This document shows, piece after piece, positions 11,917 to 21,544 of a stretch of 64,000 bases of DNA. The DNA comes from Archilochus colubris. Taxonomy: Eukaryota > Chordata > Aves > Apodiformes > Trochilidae. The stretch's first letter is position 1. Each line of letters opens with the position of its first letter. Location of the stretch: NCBI GenBank assembly GCA_023079485.1, contig CM041092.1, positions 13,343,127 through 13,407,126 of the forward strand, in the 5' to 3' direction. The notes beneath the pieces were generated by a model that made no database searches, was not told where the DNA came from, and saw only the letters and a list, made by a program, of their open reading frames with translations. A program made the translations under genes and the position numbers.

Positions 11917-14900
11917 TGTATCTTAGTTTGAAGTTCAAGAGCAGAAGGGAAAAGTGGGATGGTTCTTATTGCATTTAGCTACTGCAACTTTAAACTGTCC
12001 TTTATTTACCTAATACACTGTTCAGCACCCAAGGCAGGCTCTGTCTGCTGTCAATGCGAGGGATTATACTATGCCTGTAAATGGCAAAGATGGTGTTTGC
12101 AAGGGAAGAGTATTACTTCACTGTGCCCTAATTACCATAAACTTGAGTGTGTTGGGGTGTTTGCACCAGAATGGCTCCCTTCTAAATTTGCTGCCCAAGT
12201 TGGAGTTAACAGGGTTTGTTTTTTATTACTTCTTTATCTTGAATTAAATGCAATGGTGCAGACTCTTAGTTTGTATAAAATGGCACTTTTATCCAAGCCA
12301 ACAATAATTCATTCCAAATTTGGATGTGGCCCATCATTTTTCTTGGCTTCTTATTTTCTGCTAGCAACATGGAAACCTTTTTATCTCTCTTCCTACTTCT
12401 TAAGGAATACAGCACTGTCTGCCTTGGAGTCCTGAAAACAAATGTGCTGCCTTTAGCTTAAGGGAAAGCTCAACCTTGAAAAAAATCCTTTAAATTTCTT
12501 GAAATTAATTGTCCTGTAATATCATCTTAGCTCTAGCTGTTCAGAAGTTCTAGCTGCTTTTCCTGCAGCTAATGTTTTTAATTTTTATCTTAAGCTTGTA
12601 GTTCAGATGTAAAACAAAAATAAAACACGTTTTTTGCCTGTGATCTTAAGTATATTTACAAGACTTAGATACTAAAAATTCTTTTTTTTTTTCCCCTTGT
12701 ATCAATAAGCTTACATGGTAGCATTGGCACAGTGGGGGAAAAAATTAAGAAAAAAAAGGAAGATCAAATTCAGAAGTTCTTAGCCAAGTCGTTCTTGAAG
12801 CTAAAATTAAGCTCACTGGGACTTGGTTAAAACAAATTAAATTTAATTAATTAATTGTGAGTACATATTTAAAATAACCTTTATTCCCTATCTCTTTATT
12901 CTGACTCAGTTTGCAAAATTTCTAGGAATTCTTTTTTTTTATACAGTACCTACCAGCATAAGAACATAGAAAAATCCATACCAAAAGGATACCTGACCCT
13001 GTAAACCTGTTCCCAACTGCTACCAGTTGCTGCTTAGAGAACATAGCAATATAATAACCATGTAATGCTCCTGGTACTGGAGCTTGTAGTTACTGAAGCA
13101 GTGCAAACAACAAGAAAGAAGAAGCCCTTCTTCCCTTTTTTGGGAACAGTGTCCATAGGCTCAGTGTTTTGTTGTTAGGGGTTTTTTTGTCCTATGGAGG
13201 AGCAAGGTCTTAAATTAGAGGATTAGCAGATTGGGAGACAGGAAAGAAAACACGGCATATACTCTGAGTGCTCAATGCCTTAAACTGTTTTTTTGGTAGG
13301 AATTAGATAATTTCTTTCCCACATACAAATTCTGTAAAGATCAATCCTATGCTAGGAGTTAGACTCCCTGCTGAGCCACTTTATAGGTCTTGATTAGTTA
13401 TGAATATTACAGTAATTGGGTCTGCTAATACCTACCTTTCCTGAGAGGTGTTAGCTAAACCTGTTCATTAAAATCATCACCACAGAAGAAGAGAGAGAAA
13501 GAGAATTTAAAGATATGCATAGTATTGCAAGACCTTGGAATTAGAATTCTCTCTAACACTTGAGTTCAGAAATTCTTTAAGAATGCTGCAGCAGCTGCTA
13601 TTTAACAATTAACTTGCACAATTAATTGGATTCAGAAAATATATCTTCATGGCAAATGAAAGGAGAGAACCAAGTATTTTTTGTGCAACACTACAGATTT
13701 TTATTACCCGTATTCACTGAAGCAACTATACTTGGAAACATTAATGTTCAGATGACAATTGACAAAAGCACAGGGACTCATTAAATCAGAAATATTGTGA
13801 CAAACTGTAGAATCTTGTGGTTTTGCTCTAGGGAGCTAAACCAGCAAAGCGTTTAAGAAACTGCTTAATTTTAAGCATAGAAGGACTCCCCAGAGAAGGA
13901 ATAAAGCAGATGCTGAAGTGTTTTCCTGGCTGGAGCACACAGTTGGTCAACATTTGTTTTTCTGTGTTTTTTTTGTTTGGTTGTTTTTGTTTTGCTTTTT
14001 TTGCTTGTTTTAGTTTGGGTTTATTTGTTTTGGTTTGTTTTTTTGTTTGTTTGTTTGGGGGGGTGGGGTTGGTAGTTTTTATTGGGGTTTTTTTGGTTTT
14101 TTTTATATATAGGAAAATGTTATGATTAAAAATACAGTCCTTCAGAAGTTCATTAAACATGCTCAGTATTAATAGGATAGTATAAAACATTATCATGCAT
14201 AATATAAATATGAGTATTTCAGTATTACCTAGAGATCTAATAAAAAATTTTTGTTCTATGTGTGGTGCTTATATATAGAAAACTACATCATTATTTTATG
14301 AACACTTCAAAATTTATGGTCTTATTCTGTAGTTCTGAGAAGCTCCTAAATCCATTCCATAGAATTACGTGGACCTTTTTCTGCCTGGAGCCATGTGGCT
14401 TTGGGGAAACTGTGATGCAGAATGCTGTCTGAAGAGTGCAATTACAGGAATATATACACCAATAAAGTGAGAGCCATCAATTCATACGACACAAGTCCCA
14501 AACCTCCAAGTTACAGGCTAGCCTCTTCAAAAGTTATGCCTTATGAGATGCAGATTGAAACACTACAAGTGTTTCTGTTCATATAAACATTTAGAACTTC
14601 TGTTTTTCCTCCATAATTGTACTACATTTCTTGGCCTACGCAAGCTCCAAGTTGTCAAAAGATCTGCTAGAGAAAATAAGTTTTATTCTATTTGGAGTTG
14701 ATAATTATGCTTTATAAAAGAAAAAAGCTGCTTTTTCAAACCTATGCTCAGTATAATAAAAATGCTTCTCCTTAACTGTAAATCTTGTACTAGCATCTGT
14801 TGCCAGTTTGCCCTATGAACATGTGAAAAAATGGGAACTTTATCCTGAATGGTAATCAGATGTTTCTCCATGACTGCAGAGACAAGGAACTGAGAATTCC

Positions 14901-15237
14901 CTTTCACAGACAAATTTTTCTACATGTTCAAAGGCTTCTGTACCATTTCTAGTATGTCAACAATATTTTTATCACCATATCAAAGTATGTTCTCAGAAAT
15001 GCCTTCTTTTCTTCCATTGTTGTTCAAAGGAATGGATAATACATTGGCAATATTTGGCATCTTACCATATTTGAAGGGGGAAAAGTAATAATCTGGTTCT
15101 GTGATGGATATTCTTCCTGTATTGTTTTCAATGACTATTGATCTATTTTATATTGATCACTTAAGAATTTAGAATGAAGCTGTTCAAAATAGCTGCAGAA
15201 AAAATTAAAAGTTTTTAAAACAAATTGATTGATTATA
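11917..15237. other. Unique non-coding sequence with low-complexity blocks
   Basis: Holds a 158-codon plus-strand open frame (11959-12435) without recognisable domain, codon bias or splice context, judged a chance frame. AT-rich TTAATTAA-type runs occur near 12835-12860, and the prominent G/T-rich block at 13960-14110 is annotated separately. No CR1 or LTR text was recognised. Confidence 0.6.
13960..14112. repeat. G/T-rich low-complexity block with G-quadruplex-like G runs
   Basis: About 150 bp in which the plus strand is almost only T and G, built from irregular TTTG/TTTTG units with a few C or A. Near its end lie G7 at 14057-14063, G4 at 14065-14068, GG at 14071-14072 and G4 at 14084-14087, giving several closely spaced G tracts. 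The two overlapping open frames (plus strand rich in Phe/Val/Cys, minus strand rich in Lys/Thr/Pro/Asn) are compositional artefacts. Confidence 0.85.
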
Positions 15238-15905
15238 TGTCAAGTTCACCACTCAGCTTGTTGTCACCTGCAAACTTGCTGATGGTGCACTTGATCCCAC
15301 TGTCTGTGTTACTGATAAAATTATTAAACACTACTGGTCTCAGCACGGTCCCCTGGGTGACAGTGCTTGTCACTGATCTCCATACAAACACTGAGCCACT
15401 GACCACTACTCTCTGGATCTGATGATCTGACCAATTCCTTATCAACTGGACAGTCCATCCATCAAATTGCTATCTCTCCAATTTGGAGAGAAGGATTTTG
15501 CAGGGGACTGTGTCAGAGGCCTTACAGAAATCCAGAGAGATGTCATTCATAGCCCTTCCCTTGTCCTCTGATGTAGTCACTCCATCATAGAAGCCCACAG
15601 GACTGATCAGGCAGGATTTGCCCGTGGTGAAGCCATGCTGGCTTTCTTGAGTCACCTCCCTGTCCTCTGTGTGCTGTCACATAGCTTCTAAGAGGATTAT
15701 TTCTATTATCTTTCCAGGCACAGAAGTGAGGCTGACAAGTTGGTAGTTCCCAGGGTCCTCCTTTCTATCCTTTAAAAAAAATGAGTGCAGTGTTTTCTTT
15801 TTACAGCTATTGGGCATTTCATATGACTACCATGACTTTTCAGTTATCATGGAGAGTGGATAGGAAACCAAATCTGGCAGTTCCCTCAGGACTCTGGGAT
15901 TCAGG
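15238..15905 (-). mobile_element. CR1 LINE internal fragment (reverse-transcriptase fingers and palm)
   Basis: On the minus strand, from ~15905 downward, the segment matches CR1 ORF2 in order. First comes a degraded 'vlrelad...kplsmifeks' region. A block equivalent to NYxPxxLTSVPGKI (around 15730) follows, then [21 protein letters not shown] and [11 protein letters not shown] near 15650-15520. The WRSVTSTVTQGTVLRPVVFN region follows, and finally SKFAGDNKL near 15260. The active-site motif reads FAGD where FADD is expected, and [10 protein letters not shown] is altered, so several key residues are lost. Frame changes separate the blocks. The element stops on the left just after the active-site box, without the C-terminus or 3' tail. 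Plus-strand frames here are antisense. It is an old, inactive copy. Confidence 0.92.
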
Positions 15906-16912
15906 TTGTAGTCTAGGATATCACTATGTCTTGGGAAACGAAACAGTCATCCTATTTTTTGCATGTCAGAACAGTGGAAAGCCTACTACTATTATTTTCA
16001 CTTCTCTAAGCAGAAAGTGTGATGAGTGGGGATGTGTGAGTCTTCTTTTGGAGTGTGGAGAGTCATGCTTTCCAGTAACCCAGCTACTAAAATCTGAGGG
16101 TTTATCCCTTTCACTTGTTTTGCACCTGACTTACATTTTCACACACCTCCTACAAATACTTTCACAAACACCTCTTTTCTTAAGTCATGTCCTTGCATGA
16201 TTCTGAGAGTTTAGATTTGTATTTGAAGGGATAAAATCTGTAATTTTTAATCATTTCATGATGACTTTTCTACAATGTACTTTTTCTCTTTTTTCCTTCC
16301 AGTGAGGCTGAGTTGTTAAGATAGCACAATATGGCTTAGGAATGCTTTGAAAAAACAATCAGCTACACCACACTGGTAGGGAGTTGTTTGGGATGCTTTT
16401 CCAGTGTGTCTCAAGTTGTTTTTCTGTTAGAGAATCCAGATTGTAGGAAAGCTTCAGCCAAAAAGTAGTAGACAAAAGTAGTTTGCACCTAAAACTGCTA
16501 GACAGCAGAAGCCCAAGTATTCTGTCACTAGCTTCAAAATGAAGGAGCTGTTGAAAATCACCAGGCTGGGATAGGCAGGAAGTCTGGCTTTGAATTGCAA
16601 GCTAGACTTTCCTTTTCAAGGAAAAAGACCTTGGGACTATAAGAGATGTTCTGGAATTGTTAGCAGCACTAAACAGCCAGGACATGGTTTCTGTTGTATG
16701 GCTTATATAGAGGTTGTTCATCAGTATGAACAGAAAAATTTAATCCACTTCACGGAAAGTGAGTTAAAGGGTAATTTCACACTTTTGAAATATCAAATTT
16801 TGAATGATTTCTGCTTAACACTGAAAGTACATGTTTGATTCTGTAGATTTATCAGTCATTACCAAAGATGGCTTAATATCCCAGAATTCTCAGGTGTGTG
16901 TACACAAACATT

Positions 16913-16927
16913 CATGCATGCATGCAT
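16913..16927. repeat. Short (CATG)n self-complementary run
   Basis: Three and three-quarter CATG units. Each unit is its own reverse complement, so the run can fold on itself, and purines and pyrimidines largely alternate. Confidence 0.75.
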
Positions 16928-18942
16928 TCTCTTGTCCAGCAATATTCATCTCACTTCCCTGTTTTATTTATTCACTGTAGTTGGTGTAGTGTAGTCTAGA
17001 ATGAGGAAATAGGATCACTAGATCAATTGATCACAGAGTGAAACACATGCTTTTATGCTTCATGTCTGTAATCCCAGGGGTTCCTTTTTCACTCATACTG
17101 TGATGAAGAAAAACCTACAAATAAGATGACAACTTTTTAACCTCCTTCATAGTGTTGCTACCAGAGAGCTATTAACTCCTGTGCAACTGCTTCAAACAGG
17201 AAAATAGTATCCAATTTGACGCTTTATTAGTACCAGTAGAATCCTTTTAATACTTTGCTAAAACATTCTTCCTCAGGAGCTGTACCTCCCAAAGCCACAT
17301 TCCTAAAGGAAATAGAAAGAGACCCTGATGAGGTGCTTTCCCAGTTTATATTAGGCCTTTCCCATATTATTTAAAGACTGTGTTTAACAGTGTTACTTGC
17401 TCTGTGGTACAAAACACAAGCCTAATTTCTGAGTGCTCTCGCAGTACAAGATTCAGTTTTAATACTTGCATATGTGGAAGACCCATTCAAAGGATTACTG
17501 AAAAGAATTAAGGAAGGAAGTCAGTTTGGAAAGCAGATTGGCAGGAGCCACAGTTTAGAGGCAGGTTTGATTACTTAAGACAGGTATTCAAACTATAGGA
17601 AGACATCTGATAGCACAAGGTGAGGAAGGAATTTCAGTGTTAATCACTAGAAATAACCAGACCCAGTGATGGGAAGTCAAAGATATGCAAAGTCAACCTT
17701 GAAACAAGAAGCAGTTTTCTGAGAGTAAGTATAAATAAAAAGTTTATTGAACAGGATATCAGACTTGCAATAACTCATGCCTTTAAAATAAGAGATTTTA
17801 AAAAATATTTCTCATGTTAGGTAATGTTTTGTCACCTATTCGAACAAGTTTTTTTGTCTAGGAAAAGAAGTACTGTCTTGTATGGACATAGGAATCTTTT
17901 TCAGTCTTAGAAACTGTGAATACATTTTTTTCCTCCCTTGAGGGGCCATGGTGATGGCTGGTGGGGTGAGAGGCAGCTTGCAGAAACCCAGAGTTGCCTG
18001 CTTTTCCCTCACCACAGTTATCAGTATTACAAGCATTTTAAGAGAGCATTGGCTACCCTTTTTCTTTCTCCTCCAGAGAGGACAAGAAAGTTTTTTCCTT
18101 CCTTACACATTTTTCATAATAAGAAGGGCATGCTGTTAATGTTGATTTTTGATTTCCATGTCTGAATCAAGGAGCATGTGTCAGGTGGGAATAGTTCCAT
18201 GCTACTTGAAACACGAATCTGTTCTATGTGGTTGTCACATGGATTTTAGTTACATTAAATGATCACAAGTCTTAGCAATTAAAGCTAGTAAGTTCAGTAC
18301 TGGTGCATCTGGGTAGCCTGACCTCTGAAATCCCTCAATCACTTAGTGCTACTTTCTGAGTGACTGTGATGAAATAGACTTTTCTGGTCTTGGTGTGTGA
18401 AAAAAAATGAATCTTTTCTTGTTTCAATCTAAGGGTGCACTTTATTTAATTTGCATTTTAAAGGCTTAGTTGTTGATTATACCATGCTTTTGAAGCAGCA
18501 TGGAAAATGGAGTTTGTAACAGTGAGCAACTGATTGCCAACGTGATATCATTCTACCATTTGCACATCACTTAAAAGGTTCAGGGCTTGGAAATCACTTT
18601 AAGATGTGAAGTTTAAAAAATTGATTTTGTCATGTTTTAAACTAAAGAGAAGAAAAACACTGCTTTTTAAGAAGCATCTTCAATGTGCTCAAAGTCAGTT
18701 TTATCTGTATTCTGTCTCATGACTTGCACACAACAAAGTTATGCAGAAGGAAGTGTTGGGCAGGGTGAAGATGACAGAAAAGAGAAATTAAGGTTGGGCA
18801 GGATGAAAGCAACTGTGAGTGCAGAATTAATAAAGGAACTGGTGCTCTCCTTGGAATATAGGTGAAGGATCTGGAAACAAAAGAAAAAAAGCTGGGAAAA
18901 ATTATGGAAAAGGAGTAGCTTATATAGGAAAGTGTAGCCATG

Positions 18943-18996
18943 TCTCTCTCTCTCTCTGTGTTTTTTGTTTGTTTGTTTTTGTTTGTTTGTTTTGTT
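18943..18996. repeat. Compound microsatellite (TC)n followed by (TTTG)n
   Basis: Seven TC units at 18943-18956 are followed, after TGTG, by irregular TTTG/TTTTTG units to 18996. Such compound tracts are length-variable in birds and can be assembly-sensitive. Confidence 0.88.
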
Positions 18997-20186
18997 CTGG
19001 GTAAACATATTATTTATATAAGTATAAGGATTTTGTTTTTACTCAGTCCCCTTCTTTGAGACTTTGTCTTATTAGCAAACTCCCTTCTCTACCAGAAGTC
19101 ATACCTGACGGTCTCCTCTACAATCTGAAAGACACAGGAAGCTATGTGAAAACAAAAACAGCCTCCATGAAGCCTTGAAAGTATTTCCAACAGCTTCCTG
19201 CTAAGTCACAACAACTTGGATTATCTGGCCCCCTGAGGCTGTGTCCAAAGAAGATTACAAGGCTGTCTTGTAATATTTGACAAAAGTATTGGTTTTCATG
19301 CAGGAAGCAAGGAAGCATCTCAGCAGATTTCTGGGTCTGATGTATAGGATGAAACAGCTATAGATCAGCAGGGGTTTATGCTTTATTCCTGACAGTTGCT
19401 ATCCTTCAGGTTAGTGTGTCTCATTGATACAACTCATTATCCATCTAGTTAGAGTCTGGAAGGTTTGTGTATAGGAGAATTGTGTAATGCCCCAAGGATT
19501 AATCTTTCAGGGTATAGTGAAATCATGTGGCTCACTAGGAAAGTGGTACTGGGAAGCTGGGATCTCTTTGTTATGTGGTGAGGACTCAGTGTGGCAGGAA
19601 GCAAAAGAGATGAACTATGACCACAGATATTCCATGATCATTAAAACCCCTCTACACTTAACTACATGTAGGAAAATTAACCATAATAGTCTGGCCAAAT
19701 TTCAGTTTCAGTAACTGCAATGAATTCTGTTGTAATTCCTTTTGCAGTATCAGGTGATTCATTAGTCACTTTCACTCCTCTAATAATGATGGAGTGACAG
19801 TTAATATTTTTATAACAGCAGAAATGTCCTACATTACCCTTCTTCTGTGCTTCAGTCTTTATCTTATAAGGTACCCTTTGGAGAGTCACTGCTAGGAAAG
19901 AGAGACCTCCTGTGACCTCTAATATGAGCTGGATAGGATCTAATGATCACATGTGGATAATTATTCTTTGCAAGGATAATGCCTCAGAGAAAACATATTT
20001 TCATGTGGAATTTAAGCCTTAAATAAAGATAATGCAATGAAACCCTGGGTCTTTATAATCTGGTAACCATTTTGGACCATTTTATGGTATAAAATATTTG
20101 CCCAGTTCCCTCTGATACAAATTGGGATAGCTCTGTTGAAGTGGCTGTCTAGCTTTCACTGTGTGAGAGGTAGGCCTTGTCTGTAC

Positions 20187-20460
20187 ATAGAATCTGAGAA
20201 TGGTTTGGTTTGGAAGGGACCTTGAAGGCAGGACACCTTCCACTAGGCCAGGTTGCTCAGATCCCCATCCAACCTGGCCTTGAACACTTCCAGGGAGGGA
20301 ACATCCAGAACTGCTCTGGACAACCTGTTCCAATTTATTACCACCCTCACAGTTAAAAGTTTCTTCCTAATATCCAATCTAACTTTACCCTCTCAAATGT
20401 CATCCCTTTTCCTATCACTATATGCCTTTGCAAAAAGTCCCTCTCCAGCTTTCCTATAAG
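20187..20460 (-). mobile_element. CR1 LINE, 5'-truncated 3' end
   Basis: The plus strand starts ATAGAATCTGAGAATGGTTT and GGAAGGGACC, the reverse complement of a CR1 tail. It then runs through 'aggttgctcagatccccatccaacctggccttgaaca', 'acctgttcca', 'caccctcacagtt' and 'cttcctaatatcca'. On the minus strand the ORF2 end reads WNRLSRAVLDVPSLEVFKA, then RLDGDLSNLA and a stop. The 3' octamer (AGAATCTG/AGAATGG) is degraded to about one and a half units. A deletion of some 25-30 bp in the 3' UTR joins 'gggaccttgaagg' directly to 'caggacaccttcc'. The 5' edge at ~20460 is the usual truncation. Its 5' end faces that of the plus-strand copy at 20818. Confidence 0.94.
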
Positions 20461-20817
20461 TAGTAACATAGGACATAGGGTGGTATCTATTTAAATCAAT
20501 GCAAACATCCCAACCAGTGAACAGCTGCAGGGAAAAGAAGCTCTCCTCTCTCTTACCTCTTCTTATTCTACTGCAACATGAGCCATAGTTATCAGTGGTA
20601 TAGAATGCTACAGTTGTGACTGTCTAAACTGTTAAAAGCATAGTTACCAAGGATATTATTTGTTGGCTTGCATTCTCTTGTGATGATTTTCATTATTTTC
20701 TCTTCTACCTCTGTATTCTGTGTTAATAATCAGAATTAACAGACCCAGTGTTATGATTTTTATATTAATATATAATATATATAATATATAATATAAAATA
20801 TTATTTATATTAATCTT
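20461..20817. other. Spacer between head-to-head CR1 copies, with AT palindrome-rich tract
   Basis: Mostly unique sequence. The right part (20758-20814) is a ~57-bp tract almost only of A and T, made of overlapping ATATTA/TAATAT words that can pair with themselves. No CR1 text was recognised inside the spacer. Confidence 0.7.
20758..20814. repeat. AT-rich, self-complementary simple sequence
   Basis: Repeats of TATATTAATATA, TAATATATAATATA and AATATTA form many short palindromes. It abuts the 5' edge of the next CR1 copy and lies between two CR1 arms in opposite orientation. Confidence 0.85.
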
Positions 20818-21139
20818 TTGCTGCTCCTGGGTGTAGCCAGGTGGGGATTGGTTTCTTTTGCCAGATGACTTTCAACAAGACAAGAGGGCACAGTCTTAAG
20901 TTGTGCCAGGGGAAGTTTAGGTTAGATATTAGAAAGAATTTCTTTACAGAGAGAGTGATCAGGCATTGGAATGGGCTGCCCAGGGAAGTAGTGGATTCTC
21001 CGTCCCTGGAGATATTTAAAAAGAGACTGAATGTGGCACTCAGTGCCATAGTCTAGCAACCGCAATGGTGGTTCAGGGGTTGGACTCGATGATCTCTGAG
21101 GTCCCTTCCAACCCAGCCAATTCTATGATTCTATGATTT
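20818..21139 (+). mobile_element. CR1 LINE, 5'-truncated with intact 3' end
   Basis: Codons 20841-21056 give the ORF2 C-terminus in one uninterrupted frame: [40 protein letters not shown] and SPSLEIFKKRLNVALSAIV, then a stop. The 3' UTR keeps 'ttggactcgatgatctctga', 'ggtcccttccaaccc' and two ATTCTATG octamers at ~21120-21138. This is the cleanest CR1 in the window and probably the youngest. Its octamer is ATTCTATG, whereas the copy at 8880 has ATTCTGTG, suggesting different subfamilies. Too short to encode a working reverse transcriptase. Confidence 0.96.
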
Positions 21140-21321
21140 TTTTATACTTGTGTAAATCATCTGACTTTCCAAAGAATTTCTCCTTTGTACCTGGAAAATA
21201 AATTCCTGTACCTGGCCTTTTGGGTGTCTTTTTAAACAAAGCTGGTTTGGGCTGCAGTCAGGAAGATGCTGAGTTAATTGAGCTGTCTTGTGAGTCCTTT
21301 TTCCCATCTGTGTTGCATATA

Positions 21322-21327
21322 GCTTTG
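21322..21327. repeat. Left target-site duplication of solo LTR (GCTTTG)
   Basis: GCTTTG lies immediately before the TG that begins the 211-bp element. An identical GCTTTG follows the closing CA at 21539-21544. Confidence 0.8.
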
Positions 21328-21538
21328 TGTAGCGGGAGGAGCCTTTCTTGCTCCTGAGGCTCGATGAGATGCTGGCCTCTCCATGCCTTGCACTAGAGTG
21401 AGCTGAGCTGGGCTCTGTGGGTGTGTGTCCCACCTTTATTGGCCCCCTGGTAATAGGGGCCTACCCTAAATAGGCACAGGTGGACTCATACCCACTCTTT
21501 GGCAACTCGAGGCACCTGGTTTATCTTGTTTCTCTACA
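21328..21538 (-). mobile_element. Compact 211-bp solo LTR with 6-bp target-site duplication
   Basis: The segment begins TGTAG and ends CTACA, a perfect 5-bp terminal inverted repeat of the TG...CA type. It is flanked on both sides by GCTTTG, the 6-bp duplication made by alpha/betaretrovirus-like (class II) integrases. On the minus strand the signals fall in LTR order. There is a TATA-like TATTTA at 21472-21467. A stem-loop with GGCCCC arms follows at 21461-21441, then AATAAA at 21440-21435 and a G/C-rich stretch to 21328. The TATA-to-AATAAA distance (~32 bp) implies a very short R region. There is no internal proviral sequence, so this is a solo LTR. I do not recognise the family by name. The opposite orientation is less likely because it lacks these signals. 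Confidence 0.72.
21441..21461. other. G/C-rich inverted repeat within the solo LTR
   Basis: GGCCCC and GGGGCC arms enclose a ~9-base loop. In the minus-strand reading it lies between the TATA-like box and AATAAA, where it could be a structured element at the transcription start. This role is inferred from position only. Confidence 0.65.
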
Positions 21539-21544
21539 GCTTTG
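21539..21544. repeat. Right target-site duplication of solo LTR (GCTTTG)
   Basis: Exact copy of 21322-21327, directly after the terminal CA of the LTR. Confidence 0.8.

Larger units (their letters stand above)
15906..20186. other. Unique non-coding sequence with microsatellites
   Basis: No exon or interspersed repeat recognised. Contains a CATG-type alternating run at 16913-16927, and adjoining TC and TTTG microsatellites at 18943-18996. Short open frames at 16590-16838 and 17836-18165 lack any family resemblance. Confidence 0.6.

Noticed and set aside
11959..12435. The longest open frame (158 codons, plus strand)
   Set aside because: No domain, repeat, signal or known-family resemblance. 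It has a mixed Cys/Trp-rich composition typical of chance frames and no splice context, and it lies outside the ERVL LTR.
13828..14196. Lysine/proline/threonine-rich 122-codon minus-strand frame and its Phe/Val-rich plus-strand partner
   Set aside because: Both are produced by the G/T-rich low-complexity block.
15781..16200. 139-codon plus-strand frame
   Set aside because: Its first third is antisense to a CR1 reverse-transcriptase fragment; the remainder has no recognisable content.
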